Below, one piece after another: positions 21,879 through 24,525 of a stretch of DNA of 24,525 nt. This DNA comes from RYN-428 sp035695715 (GTDB lineage Bacteria; Planctomycetota; Phycisphaerae; Tepidisphaerales; Tepidisphaeraceae), in assembly GCA_035695715.1 (NCBI GenBank), contig DASRRM010000509.1:1-24525 (forward strand), read 5' to 3'. The notes under the pieces are model-generated. The model was not told where the DNA came from, searched no databases, and was given only the letters and a program-made list of their open reading frames with translations. The position numbers were made by a program, and so were the translations under genes. Position 1 is the stretch's first letter. Every line of letters begins with the position of its first letter.

Positions 21879-22635
21879 CGAACTCGACGTTCAGATGCGC
21901 GTGTTTGAGACGGCACACGATCATTGCGCGCTGCCGGGCATTTACCTTGTCGCGCGGATCGATGGCCGCAGCTTTACCCGGCTGACCAAGGACGTCCACA
22001 AATTCGAAGCGCCATTCGACCCGAAATTCCGCGACCTGATGCTCGATACCACCGAAGGCCTTCTGACGGAATTCAACGCCGTCTACGGCTTCACCCAGAG
22101 CGATGAGATTTCGCTGCTTTTTCCGCTGTCGTGCGACTTGTTCGGCCGAAAGCTGCGCAAGCTGAATTCCGTTCTGGCCGGCTACGCCAGCGCGAAGTTT
22201 TCGCTGGGTCTGGGGAGCATGGCTTGCTTTGATTGCCGGATCTGCCAGTTGCCGCGGGAAAAGCACGTCGTCGATTATTTCCGCTGGCGGAATGAGGATG
22301 CGCACCGTAACGCCCTCAGCGCCCACTGCTATTGGAACTTGCGGAAGCGCGGCGAAACCGCCGACGCCGCGTCCAAGGCGCTGCTGGGCCTGTCGGTCGC
22401 GGACAAGAACGAGATGCTGTTTCAGCAAGGCGTGAATTTCAACGAGTTGCCCGCCTGGCAAAAACGCGGCATGGGCCTCTATTGGGAAGATTACGAAAAG
22501 GAAGGCGTCAACCAAAAGACCGGCGAAAAAGTATCGGCCACGCGAAGGCGCATCAAACGCGATATGGAACTGCCGATGAAGGAGGCGTATAGCGAATTTG
22601 TGGGGAGGTTTGTCGGCGAAAAGGGGATGCCGTGA
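21868..22635 (+). CDS. Thg1-like 3'-5' RNA polymerase (tRNA-His guanylyltransferase family)
   Basis: A 255-residue member of the Thg1 family, which adds nucleotides to RNA 5' ends in the reverse direction. RIDGRSFTRLTK (residues 30-41) supplies Asp32, and QSDEISLLF gives Asp79 and Glu80; the 47-residue gap between the two Asp matches the metal-binding pair of eukaryotic Thg1. The HCYWNL segment (near residue 150) corresponds to the family's conserved His/Asn-rich region. Bacterial family members (TLPs) are known to repair 5'-truncated tRNAs rather than only adding G-1. The GTG start at 21868 is fixed by GGAGGAG seven bases upstream; the frame extends to 21838 without support. It overlaps the kinase gene by 11 bases and the phosphatase gene by four. 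Confidence 0.9.
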   Translation: MKFDELDVQMRVFETAHDHCALPGIYLVARIDGRSFTRLTKDVHKFEAPFDPKFRDLMLDTTEGLLTEFNAVYGFTQSDEISLLFPLSCDLFGRKLRKLNSVLAGYASAKFSLGLGSMACFDCRICQLPREKHVVDYFRWRNEDAHRNALSAHCYWNLRKRGETADAASKALLGLSVADKNEMLFQQGVNFNELPAWQKRGMGLYWEDYEKEGVNQKTGEKVSATRRRIKRDMELPMKEAYSEFVGRFVGEKGMP

Positions 22636-23330
22636 CCTACGCGGTCCTATTTATATTGATGGGAACTGTCCTTGCATGGGAGAGCATCCATAACGGCGGT
22701 TGGCAGTATGTTCTGCTCTGGCCTGCGGTGACCATCCTTTACGTGGCCTTCGGGTATGCGCTCGCAGGTGGGCGAATCTTTGGGAAACGCGCCGACGGCA
22801 CGTTGCATCCGATCGCCGTCGTCCTGCTCGCGCCATATCTCGTCCCGACTTGGACGATTTGGCAGGTGCGCCGGGCACTATATGGCCGCCCCATCGGCCA
22901 GGAAGTGGCGCCGGGGCTTTGGCTTGGCCGACGCGTTTCATTTGCCGAGTTGCCGCCCGGCATCCGCTTTGTGTGCGACTTGACCGCCGAGTTTTCAGCA
23001 GATCGAAAGCTCCGGCGAAATGTCACCTATTGCTGTATCCCGGTTTTGGATGGCACAACCGGAGCGGACGAGTCGGTACTAAAAATGGTTGATCGCATCT
23101 GCCGGATCAACGAGCCTGTTTACATTCACTGCGCGGTTGGCTACGGGCGATCAGCCAGCATGATGGCAGCGGTACTGATCGCCAAACGAATCGCGGATGA
23201 CTTGGAGTCGGCCGAAGCGCTGTTGGAAAAAATGCGACCAGGCGTGCATATCAATCGGGCGCAGCGTAAACAGCTCGCGCGACTGGTTTCGCTGCTTGCG
23301 GCGGCGAGAACGGCGCCTCCATTGTCCTGA
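22632..23330 (+). CDS. Membrane-anchored dual-specificity phosphatase
   Basis: A 232-residue Cys-based phosphatase. The N-terminal half has two or three membrane helices (about 2-18, 25-45, 60-78). The C-terminal catalytic domain carries HCAVGYGRSA: His166, nucleophile Cys167 and Arg173 in the HC-x5-R pattern, with Asp140 in IPVLDGTTG as likely general acid and LLEKMRPGVHINRAQ as the final helix. The family removes phosphate from Ser/Thr/Tyr, lipids (PTPMT1-like) or, in some branches, RNA 5'-triphosphates. The GTG start overlaps the Thg1-like stop as GTGA with AAGGGG five bases upstream, so translation is coupled. Membrane anchoring argues for a lipid or protein substrate; the gene coupling argues for RNA ends. 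Not resolved here. Confidence 0.85.
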   Translation: MTYAVLFILMGTVLAWESIHNGGWQYVLLWPAVTILYVAFGYALAGGRIFGKRADGTLHPIAVVLLAPYLVPTWTIWQVRRALYGRPIGQEVAPGLWLGRRVSFAELPPGIRFVCDLTAEFSADRKLRRNVTYCCIPVLDGTTGADESVLKMVDRICRINEPVYIHCAVGYGRSASMMAAVLIAKRIADDLESAEALLEKMRPGVHINRAQRKQLARLVSLLAAARTAPPLS

Positions 23331-23440
23331 TCCTCTCCGCGAGCTTTACATCGATTTTTCGCCATCGCAAAGTCTTCTTTCATATGTTTCAATTCTCCCC
23401 GACCCTTCATTCCGCCTTGATTTCAGGTATACACTCGCTC

Positions 23441-24289
23441 ATGTCCGCACTGGAAACCGCCCAACATCGCCCGCCGATCCGTCAGCATTTGCGGATTGGC
23501 TGTGTCAGTTTTTTGAACGCCAAGCCGTTGATTGACGGGCTGGAAAATTCGGCTGGTCTTGACCTGACGCTGGATGTGCCGTCGCGGCTTTTGGCGGGGT
23601 TGCAGCGGCATCGCTTCGATGTGGCCCTTCTGCCGGTGATTGATTACCAGCGCATGGAAGGATTGCGGCTGCTCTGCGCCGGGGGGATCGGGTGCGATGG
23701 CCCAACGCTGACCGTGCGGATTTTCAGCCCGATTCCTGTTTCGGAGATTTGCACGCTGGCGTGCGACAGCGACAGCCATACGTCGGTGGCCCTGGCGAAG
23801 ATTATTCTTGCCGAGCGATATGGCATTCAGCCCCGCATCATCGATTTCGATTTTCATGCCGATGCAAATGGCGGCGAACATACCAGCTCCGAAACGGCGC
23901 AGCTTCTGATCGGCGATAAAGTCGTCTGTCAGGAGCCAAAAAATCTGCCGCACCAGATCGATCTGGGGCAGGCATGGAAGGAGTTAACCGGTTTGCCGTT
24001 CCTGTTTGCCGCGTGGATGGCGCGCGGCGGGATCGAGCTTGGCGATCTGCCAACAGAACTGGCCGAGGCGAAGCGGCGCGGGCTTCGGCATGTGGAGCAG
24101 ATCATCGCCCGGGATGCCATCCCCACCGGATGGCCCGCGGAAGTCGCGCGGAAATATCTCACCGAATACTTGCAGTTTGATATTGGGCCAAAGCACCTGC
24201 AAGCCGTGCGGCTGTTCCATCGCCTGGCGCATCAGCATGGCGTAATCGATCATCCGCCTCGCGAACTGGATGTGATTGGGGAGAATTGA
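23441..24289 (+). CDS. mqnA: Chorismate dehydratase of the futalosine menaquinone pathway
   Basis: MqnA converts chorismate to 3-enolpyruvylbenzoate, the entry step of the futalosine route to menaquinone, in the cytosol. From the ATG at 23441 the protein is 282 residues. It has the periplasmic-binding-protein-like fold of the family: IGCVSFLNAKPLIDGL at the start, then LDVPSRLLAGLQRHRFDVAL and LPVIDYQRM, all matching MqnA. The later SDSHTSVALAKIIL and FLFAAWMARG blocks fit too. The frame extends to an ATG at 23384, but neither start has a strong ribosome site; TATACA at 23429-23434 could be a -10 box giving a near-leaderless message from 23441. No other mqn gene is present in the window. Confidence 0.9.
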   Translation: MSALETAQHRPPIRQHLRIGCVSFLNAKPLIDGLENSAGLDLTLDVPSRLLAGLQRHRFDVALLPVIDYQRMEGLRLLCAGGIGCDGPTLTVRIFSPIPVSEICTLACDSDSHTSVALAKIILAERYGIQPRIIDFDFHADANGGEHTSSETAQLLIGDKVVCQEPKNLPHQIDLGQAWKELTGLPFLFAAWMARGGIELGDLPTELAEAKRRGLRHVEQIIARDAIPTGWPAEVARKYLTEYLQFDIGPKHLQAVRLFHRLAHQHGVIDHPPRELDVIGEN

Positions 24290-24427
24290 TCACCGTGCCG
24301 TCGATGTCTTGGCCATGTTGTCGGGATTTGCTCGAAGAAAACGTGCGCAGATTTTGTCGATGAGTTCCAAGTCTATCTCCCCAAAAACGCCGGTTCTGAC
24401 ACACCCGCCGCATGAAGTTGTCCGGTT
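24290..24427 (-). other. Fragmentary region with a possible 26-residue ORF and a repeat core
   Basis: No confident gene. On the minus strand a TTG at 24370 preceded by GGGGAG (six-base spacer) opens a 26-codon frame ending TGA at 24290, immediately after the mqnA stop; the peptide ELIDKICARFLRANPDNMAK looks protein-like but is very short. The string ACGCCGGTTCTGA at 24387-24399 is the end of the window's repeat family arm without a visible partner arm. A competing frame (MATRPNVKPDNF from 24449) crosses the same DNA, so frameshifted gene debris is likely. Confidence 0.3.
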
Positions 24428-24525
24428 TCACGTTGGGACGGGTCGCCATTTTCCCAGCAGTTTGATCACCCGAGTGCCGATGCGTTGCAACCGCTCCACC
24501 GCATTGCGTACTGCTGACCTCAACT
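24428..24525 (-). CDS. Possible C-terminal fragment of a gene entering from the right edge
   Basis: Reading in from the right edge on the minus strand, an open frame encodes 32 codons ending at TGA 24428-24430: an Arg/Leu/Val-rich amphipathic helix (AVRNAVERLQRIGTRVIKLL) followed by GKWRPVPT. Composition and codon use look coding, but the length is too small for identification. The competing MATRPNVKPDNF frame overlaps its end. Confidence 0.3.
   Translation of the reverse strand, partial: LRSAVRNAVERLQRIGTRVIKLLGKWRPVPT

Noticed and set aside
24159..24449. 96-codon minus-strand frame starting MATRPNVKPDNF
   Set aside because: Most of it is antisense to mqnA, and its start region competes with another protein-like frame; treated as debris.

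Overview
The window most likely comes from a Planctomycetota chromosome, probably class Phycisphaerae. The evidence is a PEP-CTERM exported protein, a very large surface protein opening with the LEPRRLLS-type N-terminus common in that phylum and carrying a dockerin-like calcium loop, a zinc-ribbon Ser/Thr kinase, a futalosine-pathway menaquinone gene (mqnA), high GC, and many palindromic intergenic repeats. No rRNA, tRNA, CRISPR array, integrase or transposase gene was seen. The taxonomic call is inference from gene content.

Layout. 1-2463: a low-complexity Ser/Thr-rich protein (minus) and an OprB-type outer-membrane porin (plus). 2464-6373: a Tat-exported lipoprotein binding protein and a double-domain ABC permease of the iron/Fbp type, separated by a 590-bp nested palindromic element; no ATPase gene is nearby. 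6374-6875: a possible small membrane protein and two abutting palindromic elements. 6876-12380 (all minus): a seven-gene array that reads kinase, zinc-ribbon membrane protein, larger zinc-ribbon membrane protein, a coupled 49-residue membrane protein, a 516-residue protein whose C-terminal part looks ESCRT-III/PspA-like, a small exported protein, and a second ESCRT-III/PspA-like protein. This array is the best candidate for an undescribed system: a kinase-controlled membrane-remodelling or envelope-stress module. 12381-19612: an internally deleted pseudogene, the PEP-CTERM protein, the 1303-residue surface protein, two integral membrane proteins, three copies of a promoter-like element, and a 5'-truncated NlpC/P60 remnant.

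19626-24525: a HAD-type phosphatase and a small unknown protein on the minus strand, then on the plus strand argC followed by a tightly packed set of polynucleotide-kinase-like P-loop kinase, Thg1-like 3'-5' RNA polymerase and membrane-anchored dual-specificity phosphatase (11-bp and 4-bp overlaps). That set looks like an RNA 5'-end repair cassette. mqnA follows, and the right edge holds only fragments on the minus strand.

A recurring theme is a family of inverted repeats sharing the core GCCGGTTCTGAGGTACTCC or parts of it, found between genes throughout the window, sometimes inserted inside one another. All homology calls here are by eye from motifs; no database search was run.
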